Assembly (NCBI RefSeq): GCF_003344965.1
Contig: NZ_CP031194.1
Coordinates: 6,882,001-6,946,000 of the forward strand
Length of the DNA: 64,000 nt
Direction of reading: 5' to 3'
Origin: Streptomyces paludis
Lineage (GTDB): Bacteria; Actinomycetota; Actinomycetes; Streptomycetales; Streptomycetaceae
Made by a program: the position numbers and the translations under genes. Shown here piece by piece: positions 26,447 to 35,864 of this stretch. The notes beneath the pieces are model-generated. The model was not told the origin of the DNA and did no database searches. It saw only the letters and a program-made list of their open reading frames with translations. Position 1 is the stretch's first letter; every line of letters begins with the position of its first letter.

Positions 26447-27211
26447 GCGGCTCTCGACGACGGTCACCGGCACCCCGGCGTCCGCGATGCGCGCCAGCTG
26501 GTCCCGCGGCGCGCCGTCGTCCGTGACGAGATGGTGGATGTCCGTCAGCGGACAGATCTTGGCGAAGGTGACCTTCCCGATCTTCGAGTGGTCCGCCACG
26601 ACCACCGTCCGTCCGCTGCCCGCCGCGAAGGCGCGGTCCGTCGCCGCCTCCAGCTGGTCGTGGGTCGTACAGCCGTGCGCGGCGCTGATGCCGTCCACGC
26701 CCAGGAACGTCATGTCCGTGTGGTGGTCGGCGAGGGTCTTCTCCGCGATGGGGCCGACGAGTTCATAGCTGGCGGTGCGCGCGTTGCCGCCGATGACGAC
26801 CAGATTGACATCCCGGTGCAGGACGAGTTCGGCGGCGATGTTCACGGCGTTGGTGACGATGGTGACCGGCCCGCGCCCGGCCAGCAGCCGGGCCACCTCC
26901 GTGACGGTCGTGCCGCCGGTCATCCCGACCACCGCGCCCTCCGGCACCAGCGCCGCCGCCGCCCGCGCGATGGCCTGCTTCTCGGGCCGGCGGCGCTCCG
27001 CGCGGTGCTGCACGGGCACCTCCAGACCGATGCTGCCGACCACCGCCCCGCCGTGTGTACGGCGCAGCAGATGCAGCCGGCTGAGATGCTGGAGATCGCG
27101 CCGTACGGTCGCGCCCGAGACGTTCAGCAGCCGGGACAGCTCATGGACGTCCACGCCGCCTTTCGCGGAGACATGCTCAAGTATCCGCGCATGACGCTCA
27201 GTTCGCAGCAT
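26444..27211 (-). CDS. DeoR/GlpR-family sugar regulator
   Basis: 255 aa. N-terminal DeoR winged HTH (RHARILEHVSAKGGVDVHEL, then VSGATVRRDLQHL) and C-terminal DeoR sugar-phosphate sensor domain (VGMTGGTTVTEVARLL, NAVNIAAEL, VVIGG, FLGVDGIS, VVADHSKIGK). All motifs are intact. It is divergent from the GH114/ABC/GH4 locus with a 290-bp gap holding a promoter and palindromes, so it probably represses that locus in response to a phosphorylated sugar. Confidence 0.9.
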   Translation of the reverse strand: MLRTERHARILEHVSAKGGVDVHELSRLLNVSGATVRRDLQHLSRLHLLRRTHGGAVVGSIGLEVPVQHRAERRRPEKQAIARAAAALVPEGAVVGMTGGTTVTEVARLLAGRGPVTIVTNAVNIAAELVLHRDVNLVVIGGNARTASYELVGPIAEKTLADHHTDMTFLGVDGISAAHGCTTHDQLEAATDRAFAAGSGRTVVVADHSKIGKVTFAKICPLTDIHHLVTDDGAPRDQLARIADAGVPVTVVESR

Positions 27212-27307
27212 GAGATGAGCATAGCTCCGGGCGGAAGAGCGCAGCTCGGCACCGGGAGGGCCGGTACGGTGGAGTGCCGCGTGACCGCGCGGTCCCTCAA
27301 GTGAGCG

Positions 27308-27358
27308 TCAAACGAGCAACTTTGAGCTGTTGACATGGAGAATTCCGATCGCTTTACT
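27308..27358 (+). promoter_or_regulatory. Promoter and operator candidates upstream of GH114
   Basis: -35 TTGACA (27330-27335, consensus) and -10 TTTACT (27353-27358) are 17 bp apart. An inverted repeat TCAAA-n8-TTTGA (27308-27325) abuts the -35, and CATGGAG/CTCCATG (arms 27334-27340 and 27357-27363) flank the promoter core. Both are plausible DeoR-type operator sites. The remaining leader to 27501 holds no gene. Confidence 0.55.
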
Positions 27359-27501
27359 CCATGCAACGCCAGGGTTGAGCATCCGGCGCCAGAGGTACGC
27401 CCAGCCGGTAGACGGCCCCCGCGCCGCGAGCCCGGACTGAGTCGCCAGGACCTTCTCCGGTCCGAGGCGGGGACGTACCCCCCATCTTCTGGAGCTCAAA
27501 G

Positions 27502-28338
27502 ATGATCATCAATCGTGTCCGGTCCCGTCGATGTCTCGCCGCGGTCGCGGCGCTCGCGACGACGGTGATCACCCCGCTGCTCGCGTCCTCCCCCGCGAGC
27601 GCGGAGCCGGTGGCCGAGGCCGCCGCGGCCGTCACCCTCCCGCCGGCGCACGCGGGATTCGACTACCAGATCGGCGGGGCCTACACCCCGCCCTCCGGTG
27701 TCACCGTCGTCAGCCGTGACCGCGAGGCCGCACCGGCGGCCGGCCTCTACAACATCTGCTACGTCAACGCCTTCCAGGTCCAGCCCGCCGAGATCGGCCA
27801 GTGGGACGCGGACCTCCTGCTGCGCGACGCCAACGGCAACGTCATCATCGACGAGGACTGGGACGAGGCCATCCTCGACATCGGCACCGCCGCCAAGCGC
27901 ACCCGGATCGCCGCCAAGGTGAACGGCTGGATCGACGGCTGCGCCGCCAAGGGCTTCCAGGCCGTCGAGCCCGACAACTACGACAGCTACGAGCGCTCCC
28001 AGGGCAAGTTCAACGCGAGCGCCGCCTCGGCGTTCATCACCCAGCTCTCCTCGCACGCCCATGACAAGGGCCTGGCCATCGCCCAGAAGAACACCGCCGA
28101 GCTGGCCTCCTCGCGGGTGGCGAACGGGCTGGACTTCGCCGTCGCTGAGGAGTGCGGCCAGTACAACGAGTGCGGTGACTACACGAAGTACTTCGGCAAC
28201 AACGTCATCGTCATCGAGTACACCTCGGCCGGTCTCTCCCGGGCCTGCGCGGGCTGGAAGAACACACTGAGCATCGTCCGCCGCGATGTGGACGTCTCGC
28301 CGGCCGGCAGCGGCAAGTACCTGCGCCAGACCTGCTGA
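27502..28338 (+). CDS. Secreted GH114 endo-alpha-1,4-polygalactosaminidase
   Basis: 278 aa. Sec signal peptide (about 1-34, ending ASA before EPVAEA), then a GH114 TIM-barrel: FDYQIGGAYTPPSGVTVVSR, YVNAFQVQP, AVEPDNYDSY and AVAEECGQYNEC, where the acidic residues D (VEPDN) and E (AEE) are the candidate catalytic pair. The family cleaves alpha-1,4-linked galactosamine polymers; fungal and bacterial members act on galactosaminogalactan or Pel. The four Cys near the C-terminus suggest disulfides. GGAG lies 9 bp before the ATG. It is first gene of the carbohydrate locus. Confidence 0.85.
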   Translation: MIINRVRSRRCLAAVAALATTVITPLLASSPASAEPVAEAAAAVTLPPAHAGFDYQIGGAYTPPSGVTVVSRDREAAPAAGLYNICYVNAFQVQPAEIGQWDADLLLRDANGNVIIDEDWDEAILDIGTAAKRTRIAAKVNGWIDGCAAKGFQAVEPDNYDSYERSQGKFNASAASAFITQLSSHAHDKGLAIAQKNTAELASSRVANGLDFAVAEECGQYNECGDYTKYFGNNVIVIEYTSAGLSRACAGWKNTLSIVRRDVDVSPAGSGKYLRQTC

Positions 28339-28361
28339 TCCGTCCCCTCTCTCCGTCCGCC

Positions 28362-28490
28362 TTCCCCTTCCCCTTCCCCTTCCCTTCCCCCGTCTCCGCC
28401 CCCGGGACCGGCCCCGACCCGGTTCCGGGGTGCGGTCCGGTGTGTCCTCGCGGTGTGTTCCCGCAGTGTGTTCGCGCGGTGTGTTCGCGC
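28362..28490. repeat. TTCCCC run and 13-bp tandem repeat
   Basis: In the gap between GH114 and the binding-protein gene there is a pyrimidine run of TTCCCC hexamers (about 28362-28391) and a 13-bp tandem repeat around GGTGTGTTCGCGC in four copies (28439-28451, 28452-28464, 28465-28477, 28478-28490). Nothing coding is evident. Confidence 0.7.
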
Positions 28491-28552
28491 GCTGTCCCGG
28501 CACGCCCGCTCTCTCTTCCTCCGCACCACCCACCCCTTCCCCGGAGGCCCGG

Positions 28553-29893
28553 ATGGCCGCAGGATTCCGTATGCCCGCCGTGCCCGCCGCGCCCGACCGC
28601 CGCTCGGTCCTGCGCGGTGGCGCCCGGCTCGCGCTCGGCGCCGCGACCGCGGTGGCGCTGCCCGGCTGCGGCGCCGGCCGGGACGACGGTGTCGGAGCCG
28701 ACGGACGTGTCACCGTCGAGCTGTGGCACGGACAGGCGGACACCGGCCGCAAGGCCATCGAGCAGCTCGTCGCCGAGTTCAACCGGACCCATCCGGCGAT
28801 CCGCGTCGACGCGGGCGGCGGTGTCCTCTCCGACGCGATGCTCCAGAAGATCACCGCCGCGCTCGCCGCGGGCTCCTTCCCCGACATCGCCTATGTCTTC
28901 GGCTCGGACCTGGCCAGCGTCGCCCGCAGCCCGTCGGTGGTGGACCTCACCGACACCGTCCGCTCCGGGCCCGTCCCGTGGCACGACTACTGGGCCCCGG
29001 CCCGGGAGGCCGTCACCCTCAACGGCCGGGTACGGGCGGCCCCCGCGCTCCTCGACTCGCTCGCCGTCGTCTGCAACAAGAAGCTCTTCGCGGACGCCGG
29101 ACTGCCGCTGCCCCGGCCCGGCTGGACCTGGGACGAGTTCGTGGAGACCGCCGGCCGTCTCACCGACCGGGCCCGCGGCACCTTCGGCACCGGCTGGCCC
29201 GGCGTCGGCGACGAGGACACCGTCTGGCGGCTCTGGCCGATGGTGTGGGACCTCGGCGGCGACGTGATCGCGGCGGACGGGAAACGGATCGGCTTCGCCG
29301 ACAGCGGGGTCCGGGCCCTGGAGACGGTGGCCGCGCTCACCCGCGACCGGAGCGTGTACGTCGACCCCAAGCCCGGCAGCGAGCAGATGTACCAGGTCTT
29401 CCTCTCCGGCCGGATGGCGATGGTGGTCACGGGCCCCTGGCAGCTGCCCGACATCCAGGAGGCGGGGATCGGTTACGGGGTGGTCCCGCTGCCCAGTTAC
29501 AGCGGCCGGCCGATGACCATCTCGGGCCCCGACACCTGGACGGTGTTCGACAACGGCGCGGCGCGGGTACGGGCCGCGCGCACCTTCGTCCAGTGGCTCA
29601 CCCAGCCCGCCCAGGACGTGCGGTGGGACATCATGGCCGGCAGTCTGCCGCTGAGCCGCTCCACCCAGGCACTGCCCGCCTGGCGTGCGCAGGACCGCGG
29701 GACCGACGGGCTGCCCGTCTTCACCGAGGCGCTGAAGTCCGCCCGCGTACGTCCCGTACACCCCGCGTATCCGCAGATCTCCCGGGCGCTCGGGCAGGCC
29801 ATCGCATCCGTACTGCTCGGCCGGAGCACTCCGGAACGGGCGCTGCGGCGCTGTGCCGACGAGGCCAACTCCGCCCTGCTGATTCCGCGTTGA
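28553..29893 (+). CDS. Sugar ABC transporter substrate-binding lipoprotein
   Basis: 446 aa. Tat-like/lipoprotein N-terminus: DRRSVLRGGARLALGAATAV followed by a lipobox ALPGCG, so exported and anchored by Cys. The mature part is a family 1 extracellular solute-binding protein (VTVELWHGQ, LVAEFNRTHPAIRV, GSFPDIAYVFGSD, GRMAMVVTGPW). GGAGG at 28543-28547 fixes the ATG. The two permeases follow within 32 bp. Likely oligosaccharide ligand, supplied by GH114. Confidence 0.9.
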   Translation: MAAGFRMPAVPAAPDRRSVLRGGARLALGAATAVALPGCGAGRDDGVGADGRVTVELWHGQADTGRKAIEQLVAEFNRTHPAIRVDAGGGVLSDAMLQKITAALAAGSFPDIAYVFGSDLASVARSPSVVDLTDTVRSGPVPWHDYWAPAREAVTLNGRVRAAPALLDSLAVVCNKKLFADAGLPLPRPGWTWDEFVETAGRLTDRARGTFGTGWPGVGDEDTVWRLWPMVWDLGGDVIAADGKRIGFADSGVRALETVAALTRDRSVYVDPKPGSEQMYQVFLSGRMAMVVTGPWQLPDIQEAGIGYGVVPLPSYSGRPMTISGPDTWTVFDNGAARVRAARTFVQWLTQPAQDVRWDIMAGSLPLSRSTQALPAWRAQDRGTDGLPVFTEALKSARVRPVHPAYPQISRALGQAIASVLLGRSTPERALRRCADEANSALLIPR

Positions 29894-29925
29894 GCCGATC
29901 CCGCGTCGAGAGGAACAGGAACACG

Positions 29926-30903
29926 ATGCCGCGTCTGCCCACTCCGCTCACGCTCCCCGGACCCGACCGGGGCGACGGTGCCGCCCCCGCGCCACGCGCC
30001 CGGCCGCGCCGCCTCCGCGCGCTGCGCGGCGAGTCCGCGACCGCGTGGGCCTTCCTCTCGCCGTCGGTGCTGATCATCCTCGGACTGAGCGTCGTCCCCG
30101 TCGCCTGGTCGCTGCTGCTGTCCCTGCGGGCGGACGACCTGGTCACCCCCGGCCGCTGGGTCGGACTCGACAACTACCGGGCGCTCGCCCAGGATCCGCA
30201 CTTCGCCGAGGCCGTGCGCAACACCCTGCTCTACACGGCGCTCTACGTGCCGCTCAGCCTCGGACTCGGGCTGCTGCTCGCGCTCGTACTGAACCGGCGC
30301 ATCCGGCTCGTGGGCCTCTACCGCACCCTGATCTTCGTCCCGTTCGTCATCTCGGCCACCGCCCAGGGCGTGCTGTTCTCCTTCATCCTCGACCCCGAGT
30401 TCGGCGCCGCCAACTCCCTCCTCCACCAACTCGGCATCTCCCCGCAGGGGTTCCTCACCGACCCCGGGCAGGCGCTGCTCGTCCTGGTGGGGATCTCGCT
30501 GTGGAGCGGTACGGGCTTCTGCGTGGTCGTCTATCTCGCCGCGCTCCAGGACGTACCCGCCACCCTCATCGAGGCCGCCCGGCTCGACGGCGCCGGGCGG
30601 TGGCACCTGCTGCGCCATGTCACCCTGCCCACCCTCACCCCGGTCACCGTGTTCCTGCTGCTCTGGCAGGCCATCAACGCCCTCCAGGTCTTCGACCTGG
30701 TGTACGTGACGACCAAGGGCGGGCCCCTCGGCTCCACCACCGTGATCGTCTACTTCATCTGGGAGCAGGCGTTCAAGAACTTCACCGCCGGGTACGGGGC
30801 CGCCGCGGCCTACGCGCTGGCCCTGGCCCTGCTGGCGGCCGGCGGCGCCCTGCGGCTCGTCCGGGCCCGCGAGGACCGACGCCTCGAAGGAGCCGCACGA
30901 TGA
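29926..30903 (+). CDS. Sugar ABC transporter permease (MalF-like)
   Basis: 325 aa with six predicted membrane helices and the EAA loop of binding-protein-dependent importers (EAARLDGAGRWHLLRHVTLP). It has an N-terminal hydrophilic extension of about 40 residues. Its stop overlaps the next permease by 4 bp (ATGA), so the two form the heterodimeric channel. No ATPase gene is in the locus; Streptomyces importers of this class commonly share one multipurpose ATPase (MsiK). Confidence 0.9.
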   Translation: MPRLPTPLTLPGPDRGDGAAPAPRARPRRLRALRGESATAWAFLSPSVLIILGLSVVPVAWSLLLSLRADDLVTPGRWVGLDNYRALAQDPHFAEAVRNTLLYTALYVPLSLGLGLLLALVLNRRIRLVGLYRTLIFVPFVISATAQGVLFSFILDPEFGAANSLLHQLGISPQGFLTDPGQALLVLVGISLWSGTGFCVVVYLAALQDVPATLIEAARLDGAGRWHLLRHVTLPTLTPVTVFLLLWQAINALQVFDLVYVTTKGGPLGSTTVIVYFIWEQAFKNFTAGYGAAAAYALALALLAAGGALRLVRAREDRRLEGAAR

Positions 30904-31796
30904 CGGTCACCCCGACCACCCGCACGGCGGCGGCGCCGGCCGTGATGGCGACGCCGCCCGCCGCGCCCGAACGGGCCCGTACACGGCTGCCGTTCAGCAT
31001 CTGGCATCTGCTGCTCGCGCCCCTCGCGCTGCTCTTCGCCGTACCACTGCTGTGGCTGCTGCTCAGCTCCGTGATGAGCAACGCCGAGATCAACCGCTTC
31101 CCGCCGGCGCTGTGGCCCTCGGGCATCGACCTCGGCGGCTACCGGTACGTCCTCGGCAACGCCATGTTCCCGCGCTGGTTCGCCAACTCCCTCGTCGTGT
31201 CGGCCGTCGCGGTCGGCTCCAACCTGGTCCTCGGCGCGCTGGGCGGCTACGCGTTCGCCCGGATGCGGTTCGCCGGGTCGCGTGTGCTGCTCGTCTCGAT
31301 GCTGGCCACGATGGCGATCCCGTTCCAGCTCACCATGATTCCCACCTTTCTGGTGATGAAGCGGCTCGGGCTCATCGACACCCTGGGCGCGCTGATCGTC
31401 CCGTCCCTCGTCACCCCCTTCGCGGTGTTCCTCTTCCGGCAGTTCTTCCTCTCCCTGCCGAGGGAGCTGGAGGAGGCCGCCTGGATCGACGGCTGTTCAC
31501 GGCTGCGGGTGCTCCTGCTGATCGTGCTGCCGCTGTCACGGCCCGCGCTGAGCACCGTGGCCGTACTGACGTTCCTCGCCACCTGGAACGACCTGACCTG
31601 GCCGCTGATCGCCATCAACCACGACACGCAGTACACCCTCCCGCTCGGGCTGACGACCTTTCAGGGACTGCACCACACCCAGTGGTCGGCCGTCATGGCG
31701 GGCAATGTGATCACCGTGCTGCCGGTGCTGCTCGCCTTCCTCCTCGCGCAGAAGTCCTTCATCCGGTCCATCACCTCCAGCGGCCTCAAGGGCTGA
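30900..31796 (+). CDS. Sugar ABC transporter permease (MalG-like)
   Basis: 298 aa, six membrane helices, EAA motif EEAAWIDGCSRLRVLLLIVL, C-terminal SSGLKG typical of MalG-like subunits. ATGA overlap with the first permease. It pairs with the preceding subunit. Confidence 0.9.
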   Translation: MTVTPTTRTAAAPAVMATPPAAPERARTRLPFSIWHLLLAPLALLFAVPLLWLLLSSVMSNAEINRFPPALWPSGIDLGGYRYVLGNAMFPRWFANSLVVSAVAVGSNLVLGALGGYAFARMRFAGSRVLLVSMLATMAIPFQLTMIPTFLVMKRLGLIDTLGALIVPSLVTPFAVFLFRQFFLSLPRELEEAAWIDGCSRLRVLLLIVLPLSRPALSTVAVLTFLATWNDLTWPLIAINHDTQYTLPLGLTTFQGLHHTQWSAVMAGNVITVLPVLLAFLLAQKSFIRSITSSGLKG

Positions 31797-31844
31797 ACCC
31801 GCCCCCGTATCCCGACCGCCCCTCCGTACCTCTCTGGAAGCCGT

Positions 31845-32825
31845 ATGCCGCACACCTTCGACCTGCTCGTCATCGGCGACGCCAACCCCGACATCGTCCT
31901 CGGCCCGCTCGACGGCCAACTCCCCTTCGGACAGCGCGAACAGCTCGTCGACACCGGGCTGCTCACCCTCGGCGGCTCCGCCGCGATCATGGCGTGCGGC
32001 GCCGCCCGGCTCGGACTGAAGGTCGCCCTCGCCGGGCGGACCGGGGACGACGAGGCCGGCCGCTTCGTCCGCGCCGCCCTGCGCGACCGGGGCGTCGACA
32101 CGAGCGCGCTGCGCCTCGACCCCGCCCTGCCGACCCCGCTCACCGTGGTGATCACCCGGGCAGACGGCGACCGTACGATCCTCACCTCGCCCGGCACCCT
32201 CGCCACCACCGGGCCCGACGACGTCCCCGAGGGACTGCTCACCGGCGCCCGGCATGTGCACGCCGCCTCCTACTTCCTGCTGCCCCGGCTCGCCGCCGCG
32301 CTGCCCCGGCTCCTGGGCACCGCCCGCGCCGCCGGGGCCACCATCTCGCTCGACACCAATGACGACCCCACCGGGCAGTGGGCGCGCGCCGGGCTCGGCG
32401 CCGTACTCCCGGCCGTCGACTTCCTGCTGCCCAACGCCCAGGAGGCCCGCGCGCTGGCGCACGCGCTGGCGGACGGTCCGGACGCCGGAGCCGGCTCCCT
32501 GGCGGAGGCGGCCGGCGCGCTCGCCGCGCGCGGACCGCTCGTCGTGGTCAAGGACGGTGCCGACGGCGCCCTCCTCCACGACGGCCGCGCCTGCCTCCGT
32601 ACTCCCGGCGTCCCCGCCACCCCGCTGGACAGCGTCGGCGCGGGGGACAGCTTCGACGCCGGATTCGTCGCCGCGACACTGCGCGGACGGTCCCGCGCCG
32701 ACGCCCTCGAACTCGCCGCCGCCTGCGGCGCGCTGTCCACCCGGGCCCACGGCGGCACCCCCGCCCAGCCCACCTGGGACGAAGCCCTCGCGGCCGTCAC
32801 CCGCAACGGAGAGAACACCTCATGA
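31845..32825 (+). CDS. PfkB-family carbohydrate kinase
   Basis: 326 aa ribokinase-like kinase. N-terminal GDANPDIVLG and GGSAAIMACGAARLG sugar-binding signature; C-terminal DSVGAGDSFDAGF with the catalytic Asp and anion hole GAGD. It would phosphorylate a sugar released in the cell, giving a likely inducer for the DeoR regulator. ATGA overlap with the GH4 gene. The exact sugar is not deducible; a galacto-configured or amino sugar fits the locus. Confidence 0.87.
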   Translation: MPHTFDLLVIGDANPDIVLGPLDGQLPFGQREQLVDTGLLTLGGSAAIMACGAARLGLKVALAGRTGDDEAGRFVRAALRDRGVDTSALRLDPALPTPLTVVITRADGDRTILTSPGTLATTGPDDVPEGLLTGARHVHAASYFLLPRLAAALPRLLGTARAAGATISLDTNDDPTGQWARAGLGAVLPAVDFLLPNAQEARALAHALADGPDAGAGSLAEAAGALAARGPLVVVKDGADGALLHDGRACLRTPGVPATPLDSVGAGDSFDAGFVAATLRGRSRADALELAAACGALSTRAHGGTPAQPTWDEALAAVTRNGENTS

Positions 32826-34168
32826 CCCGCATCGCACCGGCCACCCGCACCCTCCGCACCGCCCCCGTCAAGATCGCGTTCATCGGCGCGGGCAGTGTCG
32901 TCTTCACCCAGGGACTGCTGGCGGACCTCTTCGCCTTCCCCGAACTCCACGGCCTGCACGTGGCGTTGCACGACATCGACCCCGAACGCCTGGACACCGC
33001 CCTCGGCGCCGCCCGCCGGATCGCCCAACAGACCGGCGCCGCACCGCACATCACCGTCCACGCCGAACGGCGCGCCGCTCTCGAAGGCGCCGACTTCGTC
33101 ATCAACATCGTCCAGGTGGGCATGGGCGCCTCGACCCGTACCGACTTCGAGGTGCCCGCCCGGTACGGGCTGCGCCAGACCATCGGCGACACCCTCGGTA
33201 TCGGCGGCATCTTCCGCGCGCTGCGCACCTTCCCGCTGCTCGCGTCGCTCGGGGCGGACATCGCCGCCGTCTGCCCCGACGCCTGGCTGCTCAACTACAC
33301 CAACCCCATGGCGATGAACGTCCAGTACCTCACCCGGGCCACCGGACTGACCCGGGTCGTGGGCCTGTGCCACTCGGTGTACTGGACCATGCGCGACCTC
33401 TCGGCGTTGCTCAACGTCCCTTACGAAGAGGTGACTTACCGCGCCGCCGGGGTCAACCACCAGGCGTGGGTCCTGCGCTTCGAGCACAACGGCACCGACC
33501 TCTACCCCCGGCTGGACGCGCTCGTCGCCGACGATCCCCAACTCCGGCGCCGGGTACGGGTCGACATGTACCGGCGGCTCGGCTACTACCCGACCGAGAC
33601 GAGCGAGCACTCCGCCGAGTACGTCCCCTGGTACCTTCACCACGACAGCGAGATCGAGCGGCTGCGCCTGCCCGTCGGCGCCTATCTGGGCATCGTCGAC
33701 GAGAACGTCGCCGCGTACGAGAAGACCCGCGACGCGCTCGCCGCCGGGACACCGCTCACGGTCGAGAGCACCATGGAGTACGCCCCGCAGATCGTCCACA
33801 GCATCACCACCGGGACGCCCAGGACCGTGTACGGCAATGTTCCCAACCACGGGCTCATCGACAATCTGCCCGCCACGGGTACGGTCGAAGTCCCGTGTCT
33901 GGTCGACGCGTTGGGGGTGCAGCCCACCCGGATCGGCGCGCTGCCCGCCCAGTGCGCGGCGCTCAACCGCTCCTATCTGAGCATGAACGAGCTGGTCGTA
34001 CGGGCCGCGCTGGAGGACGACCCGCGCTCCGTACGGCAGGCCGCCATGGCCGACCCGGCGACCGCGGCGGCGCTGCCCGTCGAGCGCATCTGGGAGCTGT
34101 GCGACGACATGGTGCGCGCCCACGGGGAGCTGCTCCAGCCGTCGCTGCGCGCCACACTCGGCAGCTGA
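32822..34168 (+). CDS. GH4 glycosidase (MelA-like alpha-galactosidase)
   Basis: 448 aa NAD- and metal-dependent family 4 glycosidase. Rossmann NAD site IGAGSVVFTQGLLADL; metal/active-site motifs GLCHSVYW (Cys and His) and GVNHQAWVL (Asn-His), closest to MelA-type alpha-galactosidases; alpha-glucuronidase is possible. Cytoplasmic, no signal peptide. Coupled to the PfkB kinase by ATGA. It probably trims imported oligosaccharides. It ends the operon; xylB converges from the right. Confidence 0.85.
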   Translation: MTRIAPATRTLRTAPVKIAFIGAGSVVFTQGLLADLFAFPELHGLHVALHDIDPERLDTALGAARRIAQQTGAAPHITVHAERRAALEGADFVINIVQVGMGASTRTDFEVPARYGLRQTIGDTLGIGGIFRALRTFPLLASLGADIAAVCPDAWLLNYTNPMAMNVQYLTRATGLTRVVGLCHSVYWTMRDLSALLNVPYEEVTYRAAGVNHQAWVLRFEHNGTDLYPRLDALVADDPQLRRRVRVDMYRRLGYYPTETSEHSAEYVPWYLHHDSEIERLRLPVGAYLGIVDENVAAYEKTRDALAAGTPLTVESTMEYAPQIVHSITTGTPRTVYGNVPNHGLIDNLPATGTVEVPCLVDALGVQPTRIGALPAQCAALNRSYLSMNELVVRAALEDDPRSVRQAAMADPATAAALPVERIWELCDDMVRAHGELLQPSLRATLGS

Positions 34169-34196
34169 GGCGGCTCCGAGGAAGCAGCTGAGCAGC

Positions 34197-34236
34197 GGGA
34201 GTGTGGCCGAGGCGGCGGGAGCGTGGCCGAGGCGGC
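34197..34236. repeat. 20-bp tandem repeat, two copies
   Basis: 34197-34216 and 34217-34236 differ at one position. They lie between the convergent GH4 and xylB genes, where no clear terminator hairpin is seen. Confidence 0.75.
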
Positions 34237-34265
34237 CGAGAGTGCCGACCCGGCGGCGCCTTCCG

Positions 34266-35741
34266 TCAGCTCAGCAGGCTCGGCGCCGCCTTGTCCAGCA
34301 CCGCGCCGACCCGCTCCCAGGTCGCCAGATCCCGCTCCACGGGCTCCAGTTCGGGGCCGTCGCCCGCCTTCCAGGACGCCGCGACGGCCACCGGGTCCTC
34401 GCCCGTGGCGGCGCCCGCGGCCAGCGCCGCCGCGCCGAGGGCGACCAGCTCGCCGCCGGACGGGACGATCACCGGGCGCCCGGACAGCCGCCGTACGGTC
34501 TCGACCCACATCCGGCCCTGCGCGCCGCCGCCGACCAGCCGCAGCGGCCGGCCCGCCACCTCGGGCGCCGCCGGGTCGAGCCCGCACGCGCGCAGCACCT
34601 CGTCCAGGGCGCGCAGTACGGTGACGGCCGCGCCCTCGTAGGCGGCGCCCAGCAGCTGCTGGGGCGTGGTGTCGTGGCGCAGACCGGTGAGCAGCCCGGA
34701 CGCGGTCGGCAGATCGGGGGTGCGTTCGCCGTCCAGGTACGGCAGCAGCACGGCCTCGCCGCCCGGTGTGGCGTCCTCGCGGTCCAGCCGGAGCAGCGTG
34801 GCGACCCGGTCGACGGCGAGCGTGCAGTTGAGGGTGCAGGCCAGCGGGAGGTACGTACCGTCGGCGGCGGCGAAGCCGGAGAGCACGGCCGTGCCGGGGC
34901 GGGTGCGGGTCGCGGCGAAGACCGTGCCCGAGGTGCCGAGGCTGAGCACCGGGTGGTCCAGCAGCCCGGCGCCGCCGAGGCCCAGACCGACGGCGGCGCT
35001 CATGTTGTCGCCGGTGCCCGCCGCGACGGCGATCCCCGCCGGCAGGCCCAGCTCGGCCGCGGCGCCCGCGGTGAGCGAGCCGATCCGGGTGGCGCCGGTC
35101 GCGGCGACGGGCGGCAGCAGATCGGTGTCCAGCCCGAGCAGCGCCAGCAGTTCGGGGTCGTACTCCCCGGTGGCCGTCGAGTACCAGCAGGTGCCCGAGG
35201 CGTCGCCGGGGTCGGTGGCGGCGGTGCCCGCGAGCCGCTCGGTCAGAAAGTCGTGGGGGAGCCGGACGGCGGCCGTGGCGTCCGCGACGGCCGGGTCGTT
35301 CTCCCGCAGCCACTGCCACTTCGAGGCCGTCATCGAGGCGACCGGCACCGAGCCCGTACGTGCCGTCCAGGCGTCCGGGCCGCCGAGCGCCGCGGTGAGT
35401 TCGGCGGCCTGGGGCGCCGAGCGGGTGTCGTTCCAGAGCAGCGCGGGGCGCAGCGGCCGGCCGCCGCCGTCCAGCACCACCAGCCCGTGCTGCTGCCCGG
35501 CGACGGCGATCCCGGTGACCGAGGCCGGGTCCACACCGGACTCCTTCAGCCCGGCGCCGACCGCCTCCCGCAGGGCGTTCCACCACACCTCGGGGTCGGT
35601 CTCGCGGGCGCCGCCGTCCCCGGTCACCCGGTGCGGGGCCCGGCCCACGGCGAGCAGCCGGCCGGTGGCGGCGTCGGTGAAGGCCGCCTTGGTGGACTGG
35701 GTGGAACTGTCCACGCCGATGACGACCGGGCTCTGCGACAT
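34266..35741 (-). CDS. xylB: Xylulokinase
   Basis: 491 aa FGGY kinase. N-terminal IGVDSSTQSTKAAF phosphate loop, GIAVAGQQHGLVVLD, catalytic-site motif GTGDNMSAAVGLGL and LSLGTSGTVF, C-terminal LVGGGAQGRMW (FGGY_C). It phosphorylates D-xylulose made by XylA. GGAGG 9 bp before ATG 35741; an upstream in-frame start (35777) lacks a site. Divergent from xylA across a 192-bp region with an operator-like palindrome. Confidence 0.93.
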   Translation of the reverse strand: MSQSPVVIGVDSSTQSTKAAFTDAATGRLLAVGRAPHRVTGDGGARETDPEVWWNALREAVGAGLKESGVDPASVTGIAVAGQQHGLVVLDGGGRPLRPALLWNDTRSAPQAAELTAALGGPDAWTARTGSVPVASMTASKWQWLRENDPAVADATAAVRLPHDFLTERLAGTAATDPGDASGTCWYSTATGEYDPELLALLGLDTDLLPPVAATGATRIGSLTAGAAAELGLPAGIAVAAGTGDNMSAAVGLGLGGAGLLDHPVLSLGTSGTVFAATRTRPGTAVLSGFAAADGTYLPLACTLNCTLAVDRVATLLRLDREDATPGGEAVLLPYLDGERTPDLPTASGLLTGLRHDTTPQQLLGAAYEGAAVTVLRALDEVLRACGLDPAAPEVAGRPLRLVGGGAQGRMWVETVRRLSGRPVIVPSGGELVALGAAALAAGAATGEDPVAVAASWKAGDGPELEPVERDLATWERVGAVLDKAAPSLLS

Positions 35742-35864
35742 GGGGCTGTACCTCCAGTTTTGGACGTGGCCCAACAAATTACGCGATGGCGCGCCGGACG
35801 GGAACCGTGAGGAGGATACGGGCGATCATCGCCGGGGGCTTTTGCGCGCCGGTACTCCGTGCTT

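Noticed and set aside
32270..34123. 617-codon minus-strand frame over the PfkB and GH4 genes
   Set aside because: Both plus-strand genes have complete family motifs and coupled starts; the antisense frame has none.
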